A program made the translations under genes and the position numbers. From positions 5,704,001 through 5,768,000 of the forward strand of contig OZ234503.1 in NCBI GenBank assembly GCA_965153455.1: a DNA stretch of 64,000 nt. The letters run 5' to 3'. Of this stretch, positions 1 to 10,059 are shown in pieces. A model generated the notes under the pieces. It was not told the origin of the DNA and did not search any database. It saw only the letters and a program-made list of their open reading frames with translations. The stretch is from Sphagnum compactum. Taxonomy: Eukaryota > Bryophyta > Sphagnopsida > Sphagnales. Each line of letters begins with the position of its first letter. Within the stretch, counting starts at the first letter, position 1.

Positions 1-810
1 ACCTAGGATCAACCCTTTGGATTGATCAACTACATTGGCCCTATTGTGATGGTAGTTAACAAATGACCCTTTTAATTGGCTTGTCATTAACCAATGAAAC
101 TAGAATGTTACAATTCTTGGCAAATTTATGTTTTAATTTTTATTATGATAGTCAACATCAAGATGTTCTTTTATCTTTATTATATTGATGTTCATTGCAA
201 ATTCAAGTTGAATTGGAATTTGTTATCATTTTGAAGGTTAAAAAATTGAAACCAATTAGAGATGGGTCAATATGACTTTTTTATACAAATTTTCATATCC
301 ATCTGTTGAAAATGAGGAAACCATATAATGTGAAAGCTAGTTGCATTATATAAGGCAATAGGTGTTTAATATATATTTTGTTTTAACCAAAGGTTAACTA
401 ACAAATGTTATGAATTATATATTTTGACCAAAATTGGCACACCAATAATAATTTGATTTAGATTTTGGATTTGAAAATCCATTGCATTGCATGCATTTGT
501 GCATGAACAAATGAAGAACCAAGTTTTTACAAAGATATGACATGCCACAACATGTGACAAATCAAAGAAATTTATTTAATTATTTTTCAAAACATATATT
601 TGTACTAGAGTTGCCACATACTTTGTGCCATTATAGACAAGGTTGAGGTGTTTCAAATGATGTATCATGGTTTCAAAATAAATATAGACTAAAAAATAAG
701 TTCAAGTTCTAAATGCCAAGATAACCACTTTATTCATTTGTGAAAAACATCACTTCATTCATGTGGGAAAGAGAGCAACTACATGTTGTTGTTTGCTAAA
801 TCATTTTAGG
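1..810. other. AT-rich intergenic DNA
   Basis: Very AT-rich sequence with stops in all frames. I see no coding exon, RNA gene or clear repeat in it. On the minus strand it lies downstream of the candidate gene that follows. Confidence 0.6.
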
Positions 811-2953
811 CTAAATTGGTGGAGGAGGAGCAAGAGGAGGCTTTTTCTTTGGCTCTTTCTTTTTCTTTGGAGGGTTTTTCTTGAGGTCTTCAGCAACTAA
901 TTCTTCAACATATTTCTCATTATCCGCATCGATGATGGCCCTTATTTCCTCCCTAGCCTCAATTGCCTATAAAATACAAATTAATAGTTGGGATATTGAA
1001 AGCCTTCCACAAGTACCAAAAAAGTTATATCATATGCAAACTTTCTTCAAAATATCCTTGTTTATAATTATGTTGGGAACACCACAAAACCAATATCAAT
1101 GAACATTATTACATATTATTGAGCGATTGGATTCATGTCAATGCACAACATTATTTACCAATATAAAAATGAATCTTGCCTTGTTAAATGTTGTTAAGTC
1201 TCGCCACAAGTGGTCACCATCTAACAAACGTGTGTACCTATTGACAATATTGTCCATGGTCATTTAATGAAGTAATTGCCTTTGACATTGGAAAAATGGT
1301 TGTTAACATGCTAAATAAATATTAAGGGTTCAAGTCATTTAAAGTGCATAAAATGTTTAGCTTTGACAAATGCTTTTAATTTGTCTTGTTATAATAATTA
1401 TATTATTATCCAAGTTTATTTTAAATTTTAACAATGGAAAGGATTTTTTATGACAACCTATTATCCATAAGTGCATTTTATCCATGTGTTAAAACTTGAG
1501 CCATTACAATTATATTAAGACACATACCATCAATCTTATCATGTTTTTCTTTTGATGTTATATGTTGTACTAACTTTCCATGAATGCTATTTTTGTGAAT
1601 CTCAAATTGAACTTTAAACCCTTCAACCATATTTTTTCAACCCTACATAAAACTCGCAAAAATGTGTTTCAATCTTATGAAAATGTTAACAAATGATGAT
1701 GAAAACAACAAATGCAATGTTCAATGTTGTGGCTATTGAAATCAAGTGATCAAACTAGTTGTCTTATAAATAATTGTATTTAAGAAATGTTTTTTAAAAT
1801 TCATCAAAAATACGATTTAGAGAAGAGGTGAAAATATAGTTCACTGTGTCAATTTGCCTTCCAAAGGAGCTTTAAATTCAGCTTGGTATTCCACCCATAA
1901 CACACCTGTGCCTATTGGTCCTCTTACTTTCCCTGCATACCTATTCCATATTTTCTGTATGAATTCACAATGGGGAATTAGAAAGGCATAGATAGATGTT
2001 TCTAAACATAATAGCAAAATATGTTTGTAATTCACACCTTGAGGATAACGCATACAATTTCCAACAACATTGATCAACTCATGGTGTTTTCTTGCAAATA
2101 ATTAACCTCACCATGTGTTGGGTATTTTAACTTTAATATTTCCAAATGAAATGGTTTTACATTGTGTTTGAAAATGGAATTTAATATGTTCGATTCTTCT
2201 TTATGCACGACCTAAAAAATATTTTGTGACCCCAATTTCAAATAATCCATTGACCATTATGTATGGTGCCTTTAAAGATGAATGCCATTTTGGGTGTAAT
2301 GGATCATTGTTTTATTTCCTTTGAAATTGCACAAATTGAAATAGAATTGAAGTGAAAAAAGAAGGGATGAAAATATACTTGACCCCAAGCACAGTCACAA
2401 TGCAACCCAATGGTGTCTTTAGAAGATCTTGTTTCTACATCCATATCACGTTATTACATTCAACTTGTCAAGTGTACCTCAATTTCTAAGCTTTTGAAGT
2501 TTGGAAGAAAAAAACCCATATCACTCTTTATCAACTTTGTAGCATGAAGGTTGTCAATATTAAGAAGGACCACATCAATATGCAAGGTTGAACATTGTTT
2601 TTCCACAATTTCAAATGACAACCATCCCTTATTTATGATGAAGCATACTTTTGACATAATGATGAGACACACAAATTATTCCTTGCCCTTTCCCATTGCT
2701 TTTATTCAAAAACAAATAAGAGACATATGACTGATGTTGCCTTGAAAGCATATTATATTATTCAAATTGAAAGTTGTTTCCTTTTTCAAAATGTTCCCAA
2801 AAATTGTTCCAATTTTTTCTTATGAAAATTTTAATTCAAATGTTACTAAAAAAAATGTCAAACAAATGTATGTATGATGTTTACCTTGAGATTATTAAAT
2901 GGTGCCATGTCTTGGGGTTCAGTCCAATATGCAGGGTATTTTTGCTTTCCCAT
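811..2953 (-). CDS. unrecognised spliced gene candidate (Lys/Pro-rich C-terminus)
   Basis: I do not recognise this protein. On the minus strand a chain of exon-like blocks lies in otherwise stop-laden DNA: 2953-2885 (ATG in an A-at-minus-3, G-at-plus-4 context, begins MGKQKYPAYWTEP, donor GTAAAC); 2627-2478 (50 codons, GWLSFEIVEK..., donor GTACAC); 2416-2379 (12 codons plus 2 nt); 2090-1845 (1 nt + 81 codons + 2 nt, containing the stretch RGPIGTGVLWVEYQ). Phases match across these four blocks. Further blocks are near 1640-1560 and 1237-1180, but their joins are uncertain because the phases do not fit cleanly. The last block, 966-811, follows a TATTTTATAG acceptor and is open for 51 codons to a TAG stop; it starts AIEAREEIRAIIDADNEKYV and ends in a KKKKEPKKK and proline-rich tail. 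Weak points are AT-rich splice sites, no family match and an unresolved middle. It could be a gene, a pseudogene or a captured gene fragment. Confidence 0.35.
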
Positions 2954-4084
2954 TTTTGCTTAGAATCTATTATATGTAATCTTTCTTGTGCACTTGGCCT
3001 TAGTGAACATGTTAAATCACAACAAAACAGGCATTTTCATTTCAAATATGACAATAAAAATAATGAAAACATTTTGTTATGATCTTTTTTCAAAACTTCA
3101 ATTATGGTTTTATCAAATTTCACACGCATGGAACAAAGATTTCAATTTGATTTATTCACATACTTGAAACCAATGACTTTGGTCACATTGTTAAATCATG
3201 TCAAATTTTTTTTCAATCCAAAATCCTTCAAATCATTTTGCTAAGACTTTCAATTTAAGTTGATGTATTACAAGATATGGGAGGTTGGATTGTAGTGGAT
3301 GGACATTAAGCATAATTAATTATTTTAGGGTTAGAAGAGATGACAAAGTTCATATTCTTAATTTTAGTTTTAGATTTTTGCCTTATTTATTTAATGATGA
3401 TGGTACATTAGAACTAGTTTGCCTAGAAAATTGCTTTAGGTTCCATTTGGGGTTTCTTGATTTTTAACAATGTTTCTAAAAGACAATCATGTACTAAAAT
3501 TATTTATTTTTAAAAAAAATTGAAATGTTGATGTTTTATTTGACAAAGTTCAAATGATGCAATGAGTACCTTAGGTTCTCTTGTGGATTGTCGTACATGT
3601 TGTTTGCAACCTTAAAGTTCATTCAAATTCTTGCTAGACAACATGTGTGCAAGTGTTGAGGAATAATGACTCCATTTTGTTTTGCATGATTTGGTTTTTT
3701 TTTTTGTTTCCTCTTTGAAATCACATGTAATATTCATTTAAATTCTAATTTGTTCTTCTTCATTTTTGTTTCTATGTTTTGTGACTATTGGCAATTTTGA
3801 TTGCATGTTTTGAGATTATTTGCTTTTATGGAAGGAAGTCTTATTGGAATGAAAAAGAGATAAAGACGAGGAGGCATCTATTATCACTACATAATATGGT
3901 TTATTCATTAGTTTTTATGATCGAAATTTCAATCATAATGGGCAAATGACAAATTTGTCTTCACTCATACTAGACCAATCATTAATGCCAAAAATGTGAT
4001 TGAATCTGATTTGATTAAATGCCTAGGATGTGTTTGTTGGCTCTATCCTACTAAATATAAATTCAGTAAGTCTCTGTGTCTATG
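2954..4084. other. AT-rich intergenic DNA
   Basis: AT-rich, with homopolymer T runs and stops in all frames. No feature is supported. On the minus strand it would be the 5' flank of the unrecognised gene candidate. Confidence 0.5.
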
Positions 4085-4620
4085 ACGGAGGTTTTGGGGG
4101 GTGGGGGAGGGAGAGGCCGGTGAAGCAGCGGGTGACAGGTGACGGGGCGAGGGGGGGCCAACAGGGGGGGTTTATACATATGTAAGGGGCTGTCTTTACT
4201 ACTTACCTATTAACTACCTGCTTATGGGTTGTTAGTAGGTAGGTAGTAAAAAATAACAAGTGAGCTAACCACCATGGTTAGCTAAGGAACTGGGAACACA
4301 ACAGAAAACTGTTTCCAGACCATTTATCATCCATCCTTCAGGATGCACTGGTGGGTGCTGGGAACCTGATTGGAACATCATGGGAACACATTGGGAACAA
4401 CAGGAACAACGGGCGGGGGGGGCGGGGGGGCAGCACGGGGCGAGAAGTTAATTATATATAACAGGGGAACGGGGGGGGGAGGGGGGGATCAACGGGTTAA
4501 AGAATCGGGGTGAAAAATGCGAAGGAGGGGGGGGGGGGGTCGACGGGGTAAAAAACCGGAGTGGGCAATGGGAAGGACCGGGCGGGGGGGAGCTCGACGG
4601 GTGCATTATGCACCGGGTTC
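4085..4620. repeat. G-run-rich island
   Basis: An abrupt GC-rich block inside AT-rich DNA, with at least eight plus-strand G tracts of 5 to 14 nt (for example around 4095, 4145, 4420, 4470, 4530 and 4585), mixed with GGGTGACAGG-like and repeated TGGGAACA motifs. No open frame is convincing. It shares GATGCACTGGTGGGTGCTGG and a nearby GTAGGTA/CTACCTG stretch with the repeat copy that starts near 5340, so it is probably a divergent, G-expanded member or insertion of that family. The tracts could form G-quadruplexes. Confidence 0.5.
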
Positions 4621-5339
4621 ACACTAGTCCTACTAAGGCATTGTGGGAACACCTTTTGAACGGGTGTAAGGGTCGGAGAATCAAAAGTTGCTTGATTGGA
4701 TCAGGTTATAGGTTTGCATGTAAATTTTTTATTGGCCCAAGCTAATTGATGGGCATGTGTAGTTTTGGGTGCAACCATCCAATTGAAGGGGTTGTTTTGA
4801 AATCTACCCATCTACTTGTTGGGTTCCTTTTCAAAATTTGAATGTTGGGTAACTAATTTAACCATGTCTCTATCATTTTATTTTTTTTGGGTTGTTACTT
4901 GCCTTTTTGTATCACGAAGTTTCATATCACTATGAAATGTAAAAAAAATTCATATGACTAATTTTTTAAAACGAAATTTGTTTTATAAACATACAAATAA
5001 TTCATCTCAATTCCTTTAAATCTTATTAGAATGAGATTTGAAAAATTATGCGAGCATTGATTAAGATAAAACATGTCAATTTTAAAATTAATATAAAATT
5101 TAATATAAAATTCGTTTTTAAGGTATAAATATTTTAAACTAATTTGATGTTATTTCAAACCTTCAATATAACTTTGATGAAGATTTAATAACAAAAATCA
5201 TGATGAAATTAAATTTTAATTGATTTTTATTTTTTTGGTATTGTTGTTGCCTTTTATGTTATAAAAATTTATTATTGCCCTAAGATAGTAGATATTGCAT
5301 GTATGATTTTAGGTTTTACCAAGCATGCATGGGCCAAAC

Positions 5340-6085
5340 ATACCTAGTTTATAAAGTTGGGTGGGGGTTACATACCTGCTTTGCTACAGGTTGTTATTAT
5401 GTAGGTATTAAAAACAGCACTTACCTATGTATAAACTATAAACCATCTACTTACCTACCTAGTAGTTACCTATTCTCTACCTATCTACCTATATATATCT
5501 CAGATGTATTTCCTACAGAATTGGTTACCAAGTTGAAACCAAATATGAACTCAGTTGAGGTTCATCCTCAACTGAGTAATAACAAGCATCCAGTGGCTGA
5601 TGCACTGGTGGGTGCTGGTTCACTGTCATCGATATATGGGAGATTCTATATATGGGAGATTCTGCATAAATTTCATAATTTTTGGTATGGTCATCCCTGG
5701 ACAATTTCAAAGACAATTCTAAAAACAACTGCCTGTTTTGGGCTGTTTGCTTGCCTGGACTTTGGTCCTTGCCCTTTGTTTCTTTTTTCTCTCCCTTTCT
5801 TGGGTGCTTGGCAGGGTTTCATCACTACCTCCTTTTCAAGGTTAACTATCTCACTTTTAATCATCTCACTTCTTTTCCCTATCCACAAACATGGAGATGA
5901 AAAGACAAATTAACATATACTGTTTAATGTCCATGATATTTGTATTAATTCAAATTAAATTTTGACATTAGCATAAAGTAATGACGAACTGTTGAAAATC
6001 ATATGAGAACATACAAAGAAAATAAAAATAGTTGATCATCATTGGTAGTGTGCAGCAGCTTTGGAGCCCAAGTTTAATAAGGAAG
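5340..6085. repeat. dispersed repeat family A, copy 1
   Basis: The part from about 5633 matches 51148-51552 in the same orientation. Shared blocks include TATATGGG(A/G)GATT, TATGGTCATCC(C/A)TGGAC, CAAAGACAATT, CACTATCCACA-like sequence, and a closing region with TTGAAAA(T/C)CATATGA and GTAGTGTG(C/T)AGCA. The 5340-5620 part shares a smaller block with 4160-4385. It has no coding capacity I can defend; a non-autonomous transposon is likely. The 5' end is not determined. Confidence 0.55.
5549..5577. repeat. perfect 12-bp hairpin
   Basis: ACTCAGTTGAGG at 5549-5560 is followed by a 5-nt loop and its exact reverse complement at 5566-5577. It lies within repeat family A copy 1. Function unknown. 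Confidence 0.8.
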
Positions 6086-6639
6086 TCCATGGTGGGGGGG
6101 GGGGGGGGGAGAACATCCCAAAATCTGAAGTTTAAACATAAATTCAACTACTACTTACTACCTTCGTACAGGGATATCAGTGTTGGGTCACCTGTGGTTC
6201 TCACATTTTAATGTTAGTCAGTTATATTATATATACAACCAGTTCTTCAAAATCAAAAAATTAAATAAATTATTAATATTAATATTTTATTCTTTTATTT
6301 TAATTCATAAATTGCAGTAAATGAGAAAGAAGAATTCTATCTATCGACCATATGAAGAACAATATAATTACATTTCTTAGACCTAGATCGATTACCTTAT
6401 AGTCTAGAAATACATAGCCTTGGGAACTGGACTCGGAGAGTTACCTTTGGGGTGACAAGTTTGTTGAAAAGGCTAGGCATCCTTTCAAGTGGTCCTCCCC
6501 TTTCCTTATTTGATATGCTTCTCGTGACTGGAGGGGGTTTGGGAACTTGATGTTCCCCCTTATGGTTTGCCCTCTCTTTTGTCTTCTAGGATGTGAGTCC
6601 TTCCATTTTGTTCCTCGTATTCACCCTTTTTTGGGGTGC

Positions 6640-7030
6640 TTTGGTTTATATTTGATTGGAAGGGTTTCATCAGTACAAGACTGTCAAGTAAAGCAACCCT
6701 CATTGGCAACGGCTTTTGTTTACAAATTTGTGAGGTATGTGGGGTTGGCAATCATTCACAGGAGGACTTAGCCAAATTTGGCTACAGGTCAGAGAGGAAA
6801 GTAGAAAAAGTTAGGGTTCCTCTTACTTATATTTTGGCAACATGCTGGAACCTATAGTCAAAGTATGGTGATTTCTGAAAATTTTCCCTCTCAATATGAT
6901 GACTTGGGCGTAATTTTTTCCCCAGAAATGTCCTTTGTACCATTCGCACCTTCCCTTTTTTTCATCACCAATATGCCACAATTCGCCAAAAAAGAAAAAC
7001 ACTTGCTCATTACATTTAAGCATATAAGAT
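6640..7030 (+). repeat. dispersed repeat family B, copy 1 (zinc-knuckle-like trace)
   Basis: It matches the reverse complement of about 57720-58085. Shared landmarks are CAAATTTGTGAGGTA, a GTTGGCAAT block, AGGACTTAGCCAAATTTGGCTAC, then TTTTTTCCCC...CCTTTGTAC. One frame reads CEVCGVGNHSQED, a C-x2-C-x4-H start of a retroelement-type zinc knuckle in which the last Cys position is Leu. This suggests a decayed gag-like or LINE-like ORF. No intact ORF remains. Confidence 0.5.
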
Positions 7031-8436
7031 CAGAATGTATAGGTATATACTGTAAATAGTGATGACCATTTTCATTCGTGGTAGATTTCATAAATACATA
7101 TTCATCCATGTAGTATGGTTAGTTTATGTCATTATCCACTTGTGGCAATTTTGCCCTTGTGTTCAATTTTATCTTTGACGTTCAAATTCCATCCATGTAG
7201 TTAAAAATTCATCAATGTCAATTCATTGCCCCCCCCCCCCAAATACAATCAATTGCATTAGTGTTGTCAATTTCACTTAAGAGCTTAATTTTCATCCATC
7301 CTCAGGTCTTATCCACATGGCCAATTACAGTTGTGACAAATTGCATCCATGCACATAATTTCATTAATAAACTATACAACTCATTTGCATTGAGAATTTC
7401 ATCAAATTTTATATTTCAATAATGTGACCACATGCATCCATCTATGGACAATCATATCTTTGTGATCAACTTCATTGGAGACCCATTTTTCACATTTGAT
7501 CTATTTCAAGCACACATGCTAAATAGCACACAGCTACTGAACATTCTAAATCTGAAAAGTTCCTCTGCTACAGGGAAGAGCTTTTGAAAAACTCAAAAGT
7601 TCCTCCTCTCAGCAGAGGAACTTTCATGGTTATAATGTGCCCTCTGCGTACAATGTGGAAATGACAGCAGTTCTTTGCAACTACTTAGTTATAAATCTGC
7701 AGATAAATACATCCACTTACTTCCACAAATGGGGCTTGACCTAGTGAACAATGATTCATCAGACCTGTTTGAGGTTTAGGTAGAGCAACTTTAGATTCCA
7801 TAAGATGTCCTTTTCAATGACAGTTCAAAAATGAAATCCCAAGTAATCAATTTAGCCAATTCCCAAGTAAAGAAAATGAAATTTTCCACAAAATCAATTC
7901 ATTTTTCCCTTAGTTGATCATCAGTGGGCAGTGCACAGCAGCATGAAGCCCAAGTTATGCAATAAGACACAATAAGCACAAGTTACCCATTCCAACATCT
8001 GTTGATTTCCTTGATAGGTGTACCCTTCCTAATTTAACTTATCCATTAGGCCCTTTGGTACAAGCTTCTGATTGCACTTGACCATGGGTGCTAGTGACAC
8101 ATTCTCTTCCCAATATACATGGTGGAAAAACCACACACTTAATGCTTTTCCACATAGGTCTATGGAATGGAAAGTCATCACCCTGAAACTACATGCAAGT
8201 GACCACATCATCCCAAAATATTTTGAGACATTCCATCCATAAACTGGTGATTTTTCTGGATCTTGAACAATGAAGGTTTAACCAAGTTTCAGAAAATTTT
8301 CAGACAGATACATCTGTCATAATTCCTTGTTACAAATCTAGAGCAAATATTGCTGCAAACCTGCAAAAATCATTCAACTAAATTCCACATCCATCTCTAG
8401 TGCCGGTGCTCAAGAAATATACAACCCTTCCCAATT
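7031..8436. other. downstream flank of RPS21
   Basis: From about 7500 onward the base composition becomes less AT-rich, as around the genes here, suggesting transcribed 3' flank of the minus-strand RPS21. A C run lies at 7227-7240. A short family A piece lies at 7912-7962. No coding sequence is seen. Confidence 0.4.
7912..7962. repeat. dispersed repeat family A, 3' fragment
   Basis: AGTTGATCATCAGTGGGCAGTGCACAGCA followed by AGCCCAAGTT matches the terminal part of the 5340-6085 copy (AGTTGATCATCATTGGTAGTGTGCAGCA... AGCCCAAGTT). It shows that the 3' end of the family recurs on its own. Confidence 0.5.
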
Positions 8437-9846
8437 CTACTGCCCAAGCTCAACTTTCTTCTTTGCCCACAGCCTATCAAGAGCACTGTCAACATCTCCC
8501 TGCAACCAGACATTTTCACACCTCCAATCAGATGTGCAGTTAACCAAGGACACAGGAAATTGACCATACACATATAGTAAGGTCTGATTTAGATGGTCAT
8601 GACCATGACTGAATGAGTTACAAGACCAACCCGGGTAAGAACCAGCTAATAAAGTCACATGTAAAGTGATAAGTCCATACGCCTAAACTGATTTCCTGCA
8701 TGTAGATGCTTTCAAGAAAAGCTATCTTCAAAGTATTAAATCACCATATATGCAGAGAGCATACTCTTAAGTCTAAAACAAAGAGATGCAACCAATATAC
8801 CTGGGCACGAACATTGCCACAGAGAGCAAATGTTGTGAACTGGCCAGTGTAGATGCCATTTGCATCTAGATGGCCAACATTCAACTGGACTGACGCATGA
8901 TCCTTTGATGTGATCAATCTGTTCATGGAGGAACTGCAAAGAAAACCACAATTGAGTTCAGAATACAAATTTCTCTCTCTCCGCTCATGAAGCAGTCACA
9001 TGAAACTACTAATACTAAATTGCTCATAAGCGTTTTTGTGGTCCCCTAGGACAGTAATATGGACAATTCCTGAAGTTAAATAGCAAGGTCACATGAGATA
9101 ATTTATACAAACTACTTTTATAATGAACACCAATTATTTCTAAACTTCTGCTCCCAACTGCACAGCACTGCTACAACCCACATTGGTGACATGTCTCCAA
9201 GGATCTCCATGCGTTACTCAACGTTCGCCCCTGGCTAGGTACACACACAGTGTTGACTCATCTTCAAAAGCCACTCAAATTGACTGTAACAGCCATTGTA
9301 GAACCACTAAAGGAATCAGCAAATCTTTGCAAATCCTCCACAACCCCTTCTTTCTGTGTATTTCAGACGAAATAGACTTTCCTCTCTCTCTCTCTCTCGT
9401 CAACTCATAACAGACACCAAAGCTAACTCATCTTGAGCTAGCCCTAAGGTAACAGCTCAGAACTACTTTTGCTTTGTGTAATCTGAAAGAAGGCTAAAAC
9501 CACACGAACAAAGGCCATCATACCGAAACCCAGAGTCAGCAAATTATCACTTTGTCCAAGTGTGAACAACTAGCTATGAACTAAAGAAAAGATTGAACTG
9601 TATGACCAAACCCTAGAAACCCCGATGACGTCTAGTATCGGGATATGATCGGGTGGGCAACAGATCCATCGCTGTTGCCTCTCTCTCTTTCTCTCGATCG
9701 TATATATTAGTGTGATCCCGAGGGCAAGACCTCTCTCTTTCTCTCTCTCTCTCTCAGAGCAAAAGGCTTTTGAAGAAAGGAAACAATAGAACTCACCACT
9801 TCCTTGGAATGTAAAGGTCTACATTTTCACCTTCCTCGTTTTGCAT
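8437..9846 (-). CDS. RPS21: 40S ribosomal protein eS21 (RPS21)
   Basis: Small-subunit cytosolic ribosomal protein eS21, involved in 40S maturation and translation. The CDS is complement(8437..8499, 8801..8933, 9797..9846): 50 + 133 + 63 nt, 81 aa, close to the roughly 82 aa usual in plants. Exon 1 encodes [16 protein letters not shown] and splits the next Cys codon at a GTGAGT donor. Exon 2 carries the conserved core [20 protein letters not shown] and ends VRAQ. Exon 3 gives [20 protein letters not shown] and a TAG stop. Both acceptors are TTTGCAG/GTTGCAG type. The ATG at 9846 is the family start. Recognition is by the whole-length family pattern and is secure. The gene stands alone; ARI lies upstream on the same strand, too far off for a shared transcript. 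A telo-box lies 5' of the ATG. Confidence 0.95.
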
Positions 9847-9982
9847 GTTGAAAGATCAGAAACTGCTCTTGACACGCAGCGACGACAGCGTGAGATTTGC
9901 GTGGGAGCTTGAGAGACAGCAGAGGCGCAGCAACCCGCAGCAGGCAAGCGACGGCAAGCGACGGCAAGCGCATGCAAAAGAA

Positions 9983-9991
9983 TTAGGGTTT
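9983..9991 (-). promoter_or_regulatory. telo-box upstream of RPS21
   Basis: Read on the minus strand this is AAACCCTAA, about 140 nt upstream of the RPS21 ATG. Telo-boxes are typical of plant ribosomal protein promoters and 5' leaders. The same 9-mer precedes RPL35A in this window. Confidence 0.6.
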
Positions 9992-10059
9992 CGGGAGACG
10001 CCGCCGCTCTGAAGAAAGAGAGACACAGTTAGAGAAAGACGGGATCCATCGAGGTCCCG

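Noticed and set aside
5299-5913. 204-codon plus-strand frame
   Set aside because: Lies across repeat family A, of low complexity (TYLPSSYLFSTYLPIY), with no motif; copy 2 of the repeat is not open.
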